Shown here: positions 9,436 through 18,443 of the stretch, in pieces
How the letters are laid out: each line of letters opens with the position of its first letter
Numbering within the stretch: position 1 is the stretch's first letter
Source of the DNA: CAWBOV01 sp963790525
GTDB taxonomy: Bacteria > Actinomycetota > Actinomycetes > Mycobacteriales > Jatrophihabitantaceae
Direction of reading: 5' to 3'
Length of the DNA stretch: 64,000 nucleotides
NCBI GenBank assembly: GCA_963790525.1
Contig: CAWBOV010000002.1
Coordinates: 1-64,000 of the forward strand
Position numbers and translations under genes: made by a program
Notes under the pieces: generated by a model
What the model was told of the DNA's origin: nothing
The model's input: only the letters and a program-made list of their open reading frames with translations
Database searches by the model: none

Positions 9436-10148
9436 GGCCCGACCCGCAGCACCGCGTCGCTGACGAGCTCACCCGCCGGGTCGTTGGCCGGCCATTCGGT
9501 CAGGTCCGGGCTGGGCTCGCCGCCCCACGCCATCATCGTGCACGCCCCACCGACGGACAGGCGCTCGTCCACCACGGTCCCCGGCGAGAAACCCGCGCCG
9601 GCGAAGTCGTGGTTGGCGACATTGATCCCCGACCCCGGATCGACCGGTGTGGCCTGCGGCATGCACTGCCCCACCAGCCGGAACACCCGCCCGGAGAGGC
9701 GGACGACGAGGTACCTGCGGTAGACGGACTCCGACTGCCGGTCATAGGTCTCGACGTCGACGACCACCCGCGATCCCGGCAGCAGCACCGCCAGCTCGGT
9801 CATCAGCGCCGTGCCGAACGGCCGCGTCCCGCAGGTGCGCCCGATCGGGCAGCCGATGGCGTCGGCACCGGGCACGAGAGGCGCCGCGGGGAGCGTCGAG
9901 GTGACCTGGACCCGGTGCGGCGAGTGCAGCGCCGCGGCACCGCCGAGTCCGGCCGCCGCGACCAGGCTCAGGGCGGCGACGACGCAGCAGATCCGCGCCG
10001 CCAGGGACGCGGCGCTCCACCAGCCCCATCGCTGGAGAACCGTCGGGCCGGGTCCGGCGAGCAGGTCGGTGCCGGCCTCGGCGTCAGCGGCGGCATCCGC
10101 TGCGGCGAGCGCGACGAGATCCTCCCGTTCGGGTCGGGACGGGCTCAT
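9432..10148 (-). CDS. Array member L5: long-type membrane-anchored paralogue
   Basis: Unrecognised family, 238 residues from ATG 10148. The N-terminal DDLVDLAA-like stretch (EDLVALAAADAAAD) matches L7, QRWGWW precedes the helix (about 55-75), and the outer domain carries GADAIGC with C-x5-C (CPIGRTC), VYRRYLVVR, FRLVGQC and ACTMMAWG, ending SDAVLRVGP. GADAIGC, VYRRYLVVR and RLVGQC are nearly identical in L7, which shows recent duplication. It lies 47 nt after S6; this is one of two breaks in the array's chain of overlaps. Confidence 0.82.
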   Translation of the reverse strand: MSPSRPEREDLVALAAADAAADAEAGTDLLAGPGPTVLQRWGWWSAASLAARICCVVAALSLVAAAGLGGAAALHSPHRVQVTSTLPAAPLVPGADAIGCPIGRTCGTRPFGTALMTELAVLLPGSRVVVDVETYDRQSESVYRRYLVVRLSGRVFRLVGQCMPQATPVDPGSGINVANHDFAGAGFSPGTVVDERLSVGGACTMMAWGGEPSPDLTEWPANDPAGELVSDAVLRVGP

Positions 10149-10195
10149 GTGCGGACACTAACGCGCACAGCGGTACCGGTGCCCGTCGGAACGGC

Positions 10196-10777
10196 TCAGC
10201 CCGGCAGCTGCAGCGACGCATCCGTGGCCAGCGCCGTGATCCCGGCGAGCGGGACGGACACCGCACCCGGGACGTCCGCGATCACGACGACGCTGCACCC
10301 GGGCGTGGGGGCGCCGACGACGACGATCACCTGTGCGGGACCCCTGGACGGCACGTCGCTGGGGATCCGCGTCGGCACCGCGCTGCCGTGCACCACGCAC
10401 CGGGACTCGACGCGCACCTGCACGCCGTCGGCGTCGCGCACCGTCACGGCCTGGCGCACGAGCGCGGCCGGCCGGCCGGTGTCGGGATCGGTCCGGCGCT
10501 CGGCGACGGCGTCGACCACCGCCGCGCCCGGGAGGCCGGCGCGGACGCGGGCCACGAAGGACGCCGGCACCGTCGTGGCGGGGCAGGCCTCGTCGCCCGG
10601 GCAGTCGTAGGTGCCCAGGTCGTTCGCACCCGGGCGCGCGGCGACCATGCTGGGCGCCGAGGTCACCGTCACGACCTGGGTGGACGATCGCGAGCGCACC
10701 TGCAGCGCGCGGGCGGACGCCAGGAGGGCGAGCACGCACAGGAGCGCGGCGAGCACCGCCGGCCAGGGCCGCCTCAC
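10196..10777 (-). CDS. Array member S6: short-type membrane-anchored paralogue
   Basis: Unrecognised family, 193 residues from GTG 10777. A helix at residues 4-25 anchors an outer domain with C-x5-C (CPGDEAC), ESRC and PGCSVVV, ending ATDASLQLPG. The first residues are MRRPWPAVLAALL, and S4 starts in a similar way. The GTG overlaps the stop of L7 by four bases. Confidence 0.82.
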   Translation of the reverse strand: MRRPWPAVLAALLCVLALLASARALQVRSRSSTQVVTVTSAPSMVAARPGANDLGTYDCPGDEACPATTVPASFVARVRAGLPGAAVVDAVAERRTDPDTGRPAALVRQAVTVRDADGVQVRVESRCVVHGSAVPTRIPSDVPSRGPAQVIVVVGAPTPGCSVVVIADVPGAVSVPLAGITALATDASLQLPG

Positions 10778-11478
10778 GGGCGGACCCAGAGCTGCGGGTC
10801 GTCGACGAGCCGGTTGGTCACGTCGTCGGCGACCGGGAACGCACCGGACACGTCGACGGTCCGGCCCCAGGCCATGACCGTGCACGGTCCGGCGACCCAG
10901 GCCCGCAGGTCGGGGATCACCGCGGCATCGGCCGGGTCGAGGAAGACTGTGATTCCGGAGCCGTTGTCGGGGACCTGCGACAGGGGCAGGCACTGCCCGA
11001 CGAGCCGGTAGATCCGCCGGTCCGCCGACCGCACGACCAGGTAGCGGCGGTAGACCTTCCCGGTGGTGACGTCGTAGGTCTCGAGGTCGAGGACGATCTG
11101 GCCGCCCGGCACGATGCGCAGGACCGACGCGACGGCCACGGCGCTCAGGGAGCGGACGGCGCAGGTGCGCCCGAGGGCGCAGCCGATCGCGTCCGCGCCG
11201 GCCGGTAAGGGCGGTGCCGCCACCGTGCGGGTCACCCGGGTGACGTGCGGACGGGCCGCCAGCGCCGAACCGCCGAGCACGACGGCGCCCGCGAGCGCCG
11301 CCGCCGCGACCACCGCCGCAGCTCGTTCGAGCCGCCCGGCGGCGCGCCACCACGGCCACCGATCCATCCGGGAGGCGGGAGCCTGGGGGACGTCGTCGGA
11401 CCCGGTCGGCAGCAGGACGTGGTCGTCGACGGCGGCGAGGTCGACGAGGTCGTCGCGCTCGGGTCCCGTGCCGCTCAT
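10774..11478 (-). CDS. Array member L7: long-type membrane-anchored paralogue, first of the array
   Basis: Unrecognised family, 234 residues from ATG 11478. It has an acidic cytoplasmic tail (DDLVDLAAVDD), RWPWW at about residue 40, a helix at 52-74, and an outer domain with C-x5-C (CALGRTC), LVGQC and GPCTVMAWG, ending VDDPQLWVRP. The ATG is seven bases after the purD stop, with AGGA in between, so the array is probably translated from the purine transcript. A role in the envelope is inferred from the topology and Cys pattern only. Confidence 0.82.
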   Translation of the reverse strand: MSGTGPERDDLVDLAAVDDHVLLPTGSDDVPQAPASRMDRWPWWRAAGRLERAAAVVAAAALAGAVVLGGSALAARPHVTRVTRTVAAPPLPAGADAIGCALGRTCAVRSLSAVAVASVLRIVPGGQIVLDLETYDVTTGKVYRRYLVVRSADRRIYRLVGQCLPLSQVPDNGSGITVFLDPADAAVIPDLRAWVAGPCTVMAWGRTVDVSGAFPVADDVTNRLVDDPQLWVRP

Positions 11479-11485
11479 GGGCGTC

Positions 11486-12715
<1,230 letters not shown>

Positions 12716-12729
12716 GCCCGGCAGCCTAA

Positions 12730-13911
12730 TCAGAACGCGCCGATCCCGTTCGGGGTGCCGAGCCCGGTGGGGCCGTCCCAGCCGGTCCGCGCGGTGCACC
12801 ACACGGCCGGGCTGCAGGTGCCGTTGGCTCCGCGGGTCACGTCGAACAGCGCGCTGCGGTGGGCGTAGACGTGCTCGGGCGCGACCGCCGCGGGATTCGC
12901 CGCCAGGCCGTAGATGCCGGCGATGATGGGCGCCGCCGCGCTGGTGCCGCCGTAGACCTGCCAGCCGGGGCGGTGCTTGCCGACGCGGGCGAACACCGCC
13001 ACACCGGTGGCCGGGTCGGCGACCGCGGAGACGTCGTTCATCGCCCGCTTCGTGCACCCGGTGCCGACCGCCGAGGCACCGGGGATCGCCGCGTTCAACG
13101 CCGAGCAGCCGCTGCCCGTCCCGTCCCACGCCGTCTCCGCCCAGCCGCGCGCCGTCGTGGAGGCGCGGACGAGGGAGGTGCCGCCGACCGCGGTGACCCA
13201 GCGCGAGGACGAGGGGTAGGACGGCCCCTCGTACCCGTCGTCACCGGCGCTCGCCGTGATCGCGATGCCGGGATGGTGGAAGTAGGCGCCCAGCTGGGTG
13301 TCGGACACGTCGGGGCCGCCGTAGCTGTTGCTGACGGCGTCGGCTCCGAGCCGGACCGCCGTCTGCACGCTCCGGCCGAGGTTGATCAGGGCGGAGCTGT
13401 CGGCCTCGACGAGCAGGATCGAGCACTGCGGGCAGGTGGCGCTGACCATGTCCAGGTCCAGCGCCGTCTCCTGGGACCAGCCGAGGTCGAAGGCCGGGTA
13501 CGACGTACCGCCGCGCTGGTCCACCTTGCGGAAGCACCCGTCGGCCGAGGCGCAGCGCGGCAGGCCGAACTGCGCGCGGTAACTGGCCAGATCGGCTTCG
13601 GCGTCGGCGTAGCCGAACGCATCCACCACCGCGATCGTCTGCCCGCGGCCGGCGCCGGAGCTGACCGCGGGGAGGCGGTAGGCGGCGCGGAGGTCGGCCG
13701 GCGTGAGGCCGCCGGGAGTCGGGAAGCTGCTCTGCCCGGAGGCCCCGAGGCGCTGGATCGCCAGGCAGGTCGCGTACCCGCGGGGGGCGGTGGCGGCGCA
13801 GACGCGGACGTTGCGGGACGCCGACGCCGACGCGGCGCCGGCGGGCGTGGCCGGCAGGGCGGCCGGGAGAACCAGGATCGCCAGCAGTGCGGCGAGGACG
13901 CGGATACGCAC
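12730..13911 (-). CDS. Secreted S53 (sedolisin-type) serine peptidase
   Basis: 393 residues. The N-terminus is a signal peptide ending near PAGAASA. The sedolisin catalytic centre is visible: QETALDLDMV supplies Glu and Asp, SAGDDGY the oxyanion Asp, and GGTSAAAP the nucleophilic Ser in the usual GTSxxxP motif. No large sedolisin propeptide precedes the catalytic domain, as in other compact actinobacterial members. Several Cys suggest disulfides outside the cell. GTG 13911 has GAGG five bases upstream. The gene stands between purA (17 nt) and purD (14 nt), an unexpected place for a peptidase. Its substrate is unknown; the neighbouring envelope proteins are possible but unproven targets. Confidence 0.88.
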   Translation of the reverse strand: MRIRVLAALLAILVLPAALPATPAGAASASASRNVRVCAATAPRGYATCLAIQRLGASGQSSFPTPGGLTPADLRAAYRLPAVSSGAGRGQTIAVVDAFGYADAEADLASYRAQFGLPRCASADGCFRKVDQRGGTSYPAFDLGWSQETALDLDMVSATCPQCSILLVEADSSALINLGRSVQTAVRLGADAVSNSYGGPDVSDTQLGAYFHHPGIAITASAGDDGYEGPSYPSSSRWVTAVGGTSLVRASTTARGWAETAWDGTGSGCSALNAAIPGASAVGTGCTKRAMNDVSAVADPATGVAVFARVGKHRPGWQVYGGTSAAAPIIAGIYGLAANPAAVAPEHVYAHRSALFDVTRGANGTCSPAVWCTARTGWDGPTGLGTPNGIGAF

Positions 13912-13928
13912 GGGCGCCTCTTTCCAGG

Positions 13929-15221
13929 TCAGGTCGCGCCGAGCAGGTCGTGCACCGCGATCGTCTCGTCCCGGCCGGGGCCGACGCCGACGGCCGAGAT
14001 GCGGACCCCGCTGAGCCGCTCCAGCACATCGATGTACGAGCGCGTGGTGTCCGGGAGTTCCTTCAGGGTACGGGCACCGGAGATGTCCTCGGTCCAGCCC
14101 GGGAAGTTCTCGTAGATCGGGACGGCGCGGGCGAAGTCGGCCTGGTTCATCGGCAGCTCGTCGTGGCGGACGCCGTCGATGTCGTAGGCGACGCAGACCG
14201 GGATCGTCTCGAGCCCGGTCAGCACGTCGAGCTTGGTCAGGACGAAGTCGGTCACCCCGTTGACGCGCGCGGCGTACCGGGCGATCGGCGCGTCGTACCA
14301 GCCGCAGCGCCGCGGCCGTCCGGTGGTCGTGCCGAACTCCGCGCCGGCCTGCCGCAGCCACTCGCCCTGGTCGTCGGTCAGCTCCGTCGGGAACGGGCCC
14401 TCGCCCACCCGGGTGGTGTAGGCCTTCACGATCGCGATCACCCGGTCGATCCGGGTCGGCGGGATGCCCGAGCCGGTGCAGGCGCCGCCGGACGTGGCGT
14501 TGGAGGAGGTGACGAAGGGGTACGTGCCGTGGTCGACGTCCAGCAGGGTGGCCTGCCCGGCCTCCAGGATCACCGTCTTGCCCGCGTCGAGCATCTGGCT
14601 CAGCAGCAGCGAGGTGTCGGCGACCATCGGCCGGAGCCGGTCGGCGTAGCCCAGCAGCTCCGCGATGACCGCCTCGGCGTCGACGGCCCGGCGGTTGTAG
14701 ACCTTGACCAGGACCTGGTTCTTGGTCGCCAGCGCGCCGGTGACCTTCTCCCGCAGCACCCGCTCGTCGAACAGGTCCTGGACGCGGATGCCGACGCGCG
14801 CCATCTTGTCGGCGTAGGTCGGGCCGATCCCGCGGCCCGTGGTGCCGATCTTGCGGCTGCCGAGGAAGCGCTCGGTCACCAGATCCAAGGTGCGGTTGTA
14901 CGGGGTGATCACGTGCGCGGCGGCGCTGACCACCAGGCGCGAGGTGTCGACCCCGCGGGCGTCGAGGGCATCGAGCTCCGAGAAGAGCACACCCAGGTCG
15001 ACGACGACGCCGTTGCCGATCACCGGGATGCACCCCGGGGTGAGGATGCCGGACGGCAGCAGGTGCAGCGCGTACTTCTCACCGTCGATGACGATGGTGT
15101 GGCCGGCGTTGTTCCCGCCGTTGAATTTCACGACGGCATCGACCCGTGACCCGAGCAGGTCCGTGGCCTTACCTTTGCCTTCGTCACCCCACTGGGCGCC
15201 GACGAGCACAATCGCGGGCAT
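13929..15221 (-). CDS. purA: Adenylosuccinate synthetase PurA
   Basis: GTP-dependent first step from IMP to AMP, 430 residues, frame intact. It carries VGAQWGDEGKGK (P-loop and catalytic Asp), NGGNNAGHT (catalytic His), GTTGRGIGPTYADK and HGTYPFVTSSN. ATG 15221 is preferred because AAGGAG stands eight bases before it. An oddity is LEAGQATLLD where the family has EGAQGTLLD; the Gln is kept but the flanking glycines differ. It heads the minus-strand purine block and is divergent from the gene at 15287. Confidence 0.96.
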   Translation of the reverse strand: MPAIVLVGAQWGDEGKGKATDLLGSRVDAVVKFNGGNNAGHTIVIDGEKYALHLLPSGILTPGCIPVIGNGVVVDLGVLFSELDALDARGVDTSRLVVSAAAHVITPYNRTLDLVTERFLGSRKIGTTGRGIGPTYADKMARVGIRVQDLFDERVLREKVTGALATKNQVLVKVYNRRAVDAEAVIAELLGYADRLRPMVADTSLLLSQMLDAGKTVILEAGQATLLDVDHGTYPFVTSSNATSGGACTGSGIPPTRIDRVIAIVKAYTTRVGEGPFPTELTDDQGEWLRQAGAEFGTTTGRPRRCGWYDAPIARYAARVNGVTDFVLTKLDVLTGLETIPVCVAYDIDGVRHDELPMNQADFARAVPIYENFPGWTEDISGARTLKELPDTTRSYIDVLERLSGVRISAVGVGPGRDETIAVHDLLGAT

Positions 15222-15286
15222 GAGCGAGACTCCTTCTCGCGCGTGCGGCCGCACAGGGGGCGGCCGACCGGGGAAGGGTAACGAAC

Positions 15287-15961
15287 ATGAAGGTGGTACT
15301 GCTCACCCTCGGGTCCCCGGCGGGACCAGGTCACAGTGCATTGACAGCCGCCGGGGCGGTCGTGGAGGCCCGCGAACTGCCCGCCGATCCTGAGATCACC
15401 GCCCTGGACGAGGCGGTCGACGCGCTGGCCGGACGGCGCCTGGTCGTGGCCGGCGGAACGCCCCAGCTGGCCCTCGTGCTGCGCCGACTGATGCGCCGCG
15501 GCGTGCTCGGCAGCGCCGAGACCGCCGTGCTGCCGAGCGAGCAGGTCCCGTTCCTGGCCGAGCACGGGATCACGCCCGAGACGGCTGCCGAGGTCGCCGT
15601 GGCGGCGGCGTGCCGGACCGTCGGCGTGCTCAAGGACGACTCCGGTGGGGTGATGGTCGACCACGCCGAGCTGCGCCCGTGGCGGGGCAGCCGGGTCTGG
15701 ACGCGCGCCTACGTCGACGACGAGCCGGTGTGCGACGGCGAGATCCGGAGCCTGCACGTCTCCCGGGCGGGAGCCGGGCAGCTGCGCGTGGTGGCCGATC
15801 GCGGGCCGCTGCGGCGCGCCCACGAGGTGACCGGCCGGGCGCTGCAGCTGGCCTGCGACGAGGCGGCGATCAGCTCCGACGGCGCTCACCGTGAGCAGCC
15901 GCGGCGCAAACGGGTGTGGTGGAACGAGCCGGAGCTCTGGCGGCTGGCCTGCCCCTTCTGA
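15287..15961 (+). CDS. Conserved protein of unknown function
   Basis: 224 residues. The N-terminal part has alternating strands and helices with VVAGGTPQLALVLRRL, weakly like the GGDGT loop of diacylglycerol/NAD kinases, but the acidic residue and Thr spacing do not match, so I do not assign kinase function. The C-terminal third is basic and ends with Trp-rich residues (VWWNEPELW). AAGGG lies eight bases before ATG 15287. It is divergent from purA and 17 nt upstream of the oxidoreductase gene. Confidence 0.7.
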   Translation: MKVVLLTLGSPAGPGHSALTAAGAVVEARELPADPEITALDEAVDALAGRRLVVAGGTPQLALVLRRLMRRGVLGSAETAVLPSEQVPFLAEHGITPETAAEVAVAAACRTVGVLKDDSGGVMVDHAELRPWRGSRVWTRAYVDDEPVCDGEIRSLHVSRAGAGQLRVVADRGPLRRAHEVTGRALQLACDEAAISSDGAHREQPRRKRVWWNEPELWRLACPF

Positions 15962-15978
15962 TCGGGCAGACTCGGGGC

Positions 15979-16860
15979 ATGGACATCGGATTCGTCGGAC
16001 TCGGCAGCATGGGCGCGCCCATGGCCGCCAACCTCAGCTCGGCCGGGCACCGCATGGTGGTCTGGAACCGCTCGCCCGAGCCGGTCGCGCGGGCCGTCGC
16101 GGCGGGCGCGGTCGCCGGTTCGCTCGCGGACGTGTTCGCCACGGGCGTCGTGCTGAGCATCCTCGGTGACGACCGGGCGGTCGAGGAGCACCTGCTCGAC
16201 GACGGCCTGCTCGCCGCCGCGCCGGCCGGGACGATCCACGCCAACATGGGCACGATGAGCGTCGAGCTCACCACCCGGGCTACGGCGCTGTACGCCGGGC
16301 ACGGCCTGACCTACGTCGCCGCGCCGGTCTTCGGGCGCTCCTCGGTCGCGGCGGAGGGCAAGCTCACCATCGTGTGCGCGGGTCCCCCGGAGGCCGTCTC
16401 CCGGCTCGCTCCGGCCTTCGACGTCCTCGGCTCGAAGACCTGGGACTTCGGTACCGAACCGGCCCGCGCGGCGCTCATGAAGATCCTCGGCAACGTGCTG
16501 CTCATCAACGCCATCGACGCGGTGGCGGAGGTCGTTGCCGTCGGTGAGGCCGGTGGCATCGATGCCGCCGCGGTCGTCGACCTGATGTCCTCCACCCTGT
16601 TCCCCGGTCCGGTCTACGGCGGCTACGGCGGGCGCATCGCGGCGCGCGACTACGAGCCGGTCGGATTCCGGCTCGCCCTCGGCCTCAAGGACGTCGGCCT
16701 GGGCCGGCAGGCCGCGGCCGATCTGGGCAGATCACTGCCGCTCACCGAGCGCCTGGTCACGGCACTGGAACGCGGGATCGCGGGTGGGCTGGGCGACGCC
16801 GACCTGGCCACGCTGGGCGAGATCGCCCGATGGGACGGGCCCGCGCAGTCATCTCGATGA
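15979..16860 (+). CDS. NAD(P)-dependent oxidoreductase, 3-hydroxyisobutyrate dehydrogenase family
   Basis: 293 residues. The N-terminal Rossmann motif GFVGLGSMGAPMAANL is the family signature, followed by VVWNRS, a cofactor-binding stretch. The substrate-binding region has PVFGRSSVAAEGKL and a catalytic Lys in LGLKDVGLG; AALMKILGN lies at the domain hinge. Several relatives act on imines or on beta-hydroxyacids, so the substrate cannot be named. ATG 15979 is the only start consistent with the Rossmann motif. Probably co-transcribed with the unknown gene 17 nt before it. Confidence 0.88.
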   Translation: MDIGFVGLGSMGAPMAANLSSAGHRMVVWNRSPEPVARAVAAGAVAGSLADVFATGVVLSILGDDRAVEEHLLDDGLLAAAPAGTIHANMGTMSVELTTRATALYAGHGLTYVAAPVFGRSSVAAEGKLTIVCAGPPEAVSRLAPAFDVLGSKTWDFGTEPARAALMKILGNVLLINAIDAVAEVVAVGEAGGIDAAAVVDLMSSTLFPGPVYGGYGGRIAARDYEPVGFRLALGLKDVGLGRQAAADLGRSLPLTERLVTALERGIAGGLGDADLATLGEIARWDGPAQSSR

Positions 16861-16875
16861 TCGAGACTCTTCTGC

Positions 16876-16905
16876 TTGACATATCACGCACATCTGGTTT
16901 ACATT
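16876..16905 (+). promoter_or_regulatory. Candidate sigma-70-type promoter in an intergenic region
   Basis: TTGACA at 16876-16881 and TACATT at 16900-16905 are separated by 18 bases in a locally AT-rich stretch. A start near 16911 would lie a few bases before the ATG at 16917 of a ten-codon reading frame ending at 16949. No annotated gene follows on this strand, so the transcript would be a small RNA or mini-message. Confidence 0.45.
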
Positions 16906-17041
16906 TTCTCCCGTCGATGTCAGGAGACTTGGCTGGGGGAGCCTGCTGACACACGGCGTCCACTGCGGACGCGCGGCACCAGGGGAGCGTCTCGGCCGGC
17001 GGCCACCGCTCCCCTTCCCGCTGTCCGAGGACTGACTTCCC

Positions 17042-17246
17042 ACCCGCCGAGGGCGGCGACCGAACCCCTACCCGCCGAGGGCGGCGAGAACCGCCGAGAC
17101 CACCCTACCCGCCGAGGGCGGCGACCGACCACCTACCCGCCGAGGGCGGCGACCGACCACCTACCCGCCGAGGGCGGCGACCGACCACCTACCCGCCGAG
17201 GGCGGCGACCGACCACCTACCCGCCGAGGGCGGCGACCGCTGCGGG
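17042..17246. repeat. Seven-copy 28-bp GC-rich hairpin repeat at the 3' end of DUF3151
   Basis: The core ACCCGCCGAGGGCGGCGA starts at 17042, 17070, 17107, 17135, 17163, 17191 and 17219. The period is 28 bp, except one step of 37. Each core contains CCGCC-GAG-GGCGG, an inverted repeat able to form a short hairpin. The last copy is the 3' end of the DUF3151 gene (it encodes VAALGG and the stop), so the array looks like amplification of that gene end into the space between two convergent genes. Confidence 0.92.
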
Positions 17247-17612
17247 GTCGCTGTCGGCCAGGAACGCCCGGCACCGTTCCGCCTCGACATCGTCACCGAG
17301 CTGCCCGGAGGCGATCCCGAGCGCGTGCAGCGACCGCAGGAAGCCCTGGTTCGGCTCGTGCGCCCACGGGACGGGGCCGTTGCCCTTCCAGCCCGAGCGG
17401 CGCAGGAGGTCCAGCCCCCGGTGGTAGCCGGTGCGTGCGTAGGCGTAGCCGTCGACGACGCGACCCTCCGCCAGAGCCTGCTCGGCGAGCGCGCCCCACG
17501 CCGCGAGCGACCCGGGATGGGCTGCAGCGACGGCGGCGGGCGCCTGCCCTGCGGCCAGTTCGGCGGTGCCGGGGTCGACGGGAAGGCGGGTCGGGGGGTT
17601 CAGGAGGTCCAC
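17217..17612 (-). CDS. DUF3151 family protein
   Basis: 131 residues, a conserved actinobacterial protein without known function. AYARTGYHRGLDLLRRSGWKG and PVPWAHEPNQGFLRSL are typical of the family, and the C-terminus FLADSDPAAVAALGG is also typical. I chose GTG 17612, since upstream sequence belongs to the TetR gene and the product then begins MDLLNPP like its relatives. The last codons form one unit of the 28-bp repeat that continues downstream. Confidence 0.82.
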   Translation of the reverse strand: MDLLNPPTRLPVDPGTAELAAGQAPAAVAAAHPGSLAAWGALAEQALAEGRVVDGYAYARTGYHRGLDLLRRSGWKGNGPVPWAHEPNQGFLRSLHALGIASGQLGDDVEAERCRAFLADSDPAAVAALGG

Positions 17613-17629
17613 AGGGAGCGATTGTGCTC

Positions 17630-18373
17630 TCAGTGCCGCACCCGCTGCGCGCGGGTCGACGACGCAGCGGCGGCCGGCACCGGCGACCGCGACGGCGCGC
17701 CGTCCGTCTCGCACAGGTGACGCACTCCGCCGACGAACAGGTCGACGCCGCTGGTGTAGTACGCCTCCTCGTCGCGGCACTCCAGGAACGCGTCGACGGA
17801 GGCGAGGACGTTGGGGTAGCGATCGGCCGGGAGCGCCCGGATCGCCGCGTTCTTGGTCGCGTGCGCCCGATCGCGGTCGGCCCCGCTCAGATGCCCCTCC
17901 GCTCCCGGCTCCCCGGTGACGAGCATGAGCGCGGTGAGCAGCGCGTGATGGGCGACGTTGGCGGCCTCGTCGACGCTGAACCCGGCTTCACGCAGCAGCG
18001 CCAACGTCCGTTCGGTCAGATCCATGCCCGCCTCGTAGAGGAGGATCCGGCCGGCCGCGAGCTGGGCGATGGACGGGTGGGCGCGCAGCGCGGCGACCAA
18101 CCCGTCCATGGTCTGGGTGAGGCGCTCGTCCCAGGGCCGGGCGTCCAGCGGGACGGGCGGCACGCTCTCGAGAACGGCGTCGCCGAGAGCGGCCAGCAGC
18201 TCGTCCTTGCTCTTGAAATGCCAGTAGAGCGCCATCGGCGTGACACCGAACTCCTGCGCCAGACGGCGGATGGTGACCGCGTCCAGACCCTCGGTGTCGG
18301 CCAACTCCAGGGCCCGGGAGACGAGGACGTCACGGCTGAGCTGTCCCCGGGCGGCAACCATTTTCGCGTTCAC
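17630..18373 (-). CDS. TetR-family transcriptional repressor of the adjacent efflux gene
   Basis: 247 residues. The N-terminal helix-turn-helix (TIRRLAQEFGVTPMALYWHFKSK, residues about 37-59) matches TetR regulators, followed by a ligand-binding domain of the TetR C-terminal type. The start is GTG 18373: TATAGT on the minus strand (18387-18382) ends nine bases upstream, so the message is probably leaderless. ATG 18361 is the alternative. It is divergent from the MFS transporter with a shared palindromic operator, so it most likely represses both. Confidence 0.88.
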   Translation of the reverse strand: MNAKMVAARGQLSRDVLVSRALELADTEGLDAVTIRRLAQEFGVTPMALYWHFKSKDELLAALGDAVLESVPPVPLDARPWDERLTQTMDGLVAALRAHPSIAQLAAGRILLYEAGMDLTERTLALLREAGFSVDEAANVAHHALLTALMLVTGEPGAEGHLSGADRDRAHATKNAAIRALPADRYPNVLASVDAFLECRDEEAYYTSGVDLFVGGVRHLCETDGAPSRSPVPAAAASSTRAQRVRH

Positions 18374-18382
18374 GCTTGACAA

Positions 18383-18434
18383 CTATACGCGGTACAGGGT
18401 CTCCTATACGAGGTACATGTACCCCGTATAGGAG
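18383..18434. promoter_or_regulatory. TetR operator region with 34-bp palindrome
   Basis: Bases 18401-18434 form a palindrome centred on ACATGT whose two 17-base arms differ at one position (arms of the form CTCCTATACG/AGGTACA). A further half-site, TATACGCGGTACA, lies at 18384, exactly 21 bp (two helical turns) from the TATACG of the palindrome. The right arm covers the AGGAG ribosome site of the MFS gene, and the left half-site covers the -10 of the TetR gene, so binding would block both. Confidence 0.85.
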
Positions 18435-18443
18435 ACGAGCCCG

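Noticed and set aside
12730..15033. 767-codon frame joining the S53 peptidase to upstream sequence
   Set aside because: The first part overlaps purA out of frame and is low-complexity; the peptidase has its own signal peptide and ribosome site at 13911.
16911..17040. 6C RNA or another known structured RNA
   Set aside because: The C-runs do not sit in hairpin loops as in 6C RNA; I could not match the region to a known RNA by eye.
17042..17246. CRISPR array
   Set aside because: The 28-bp units are contiguous with no spacers, the core is self-complementary, and no cas gene is near.
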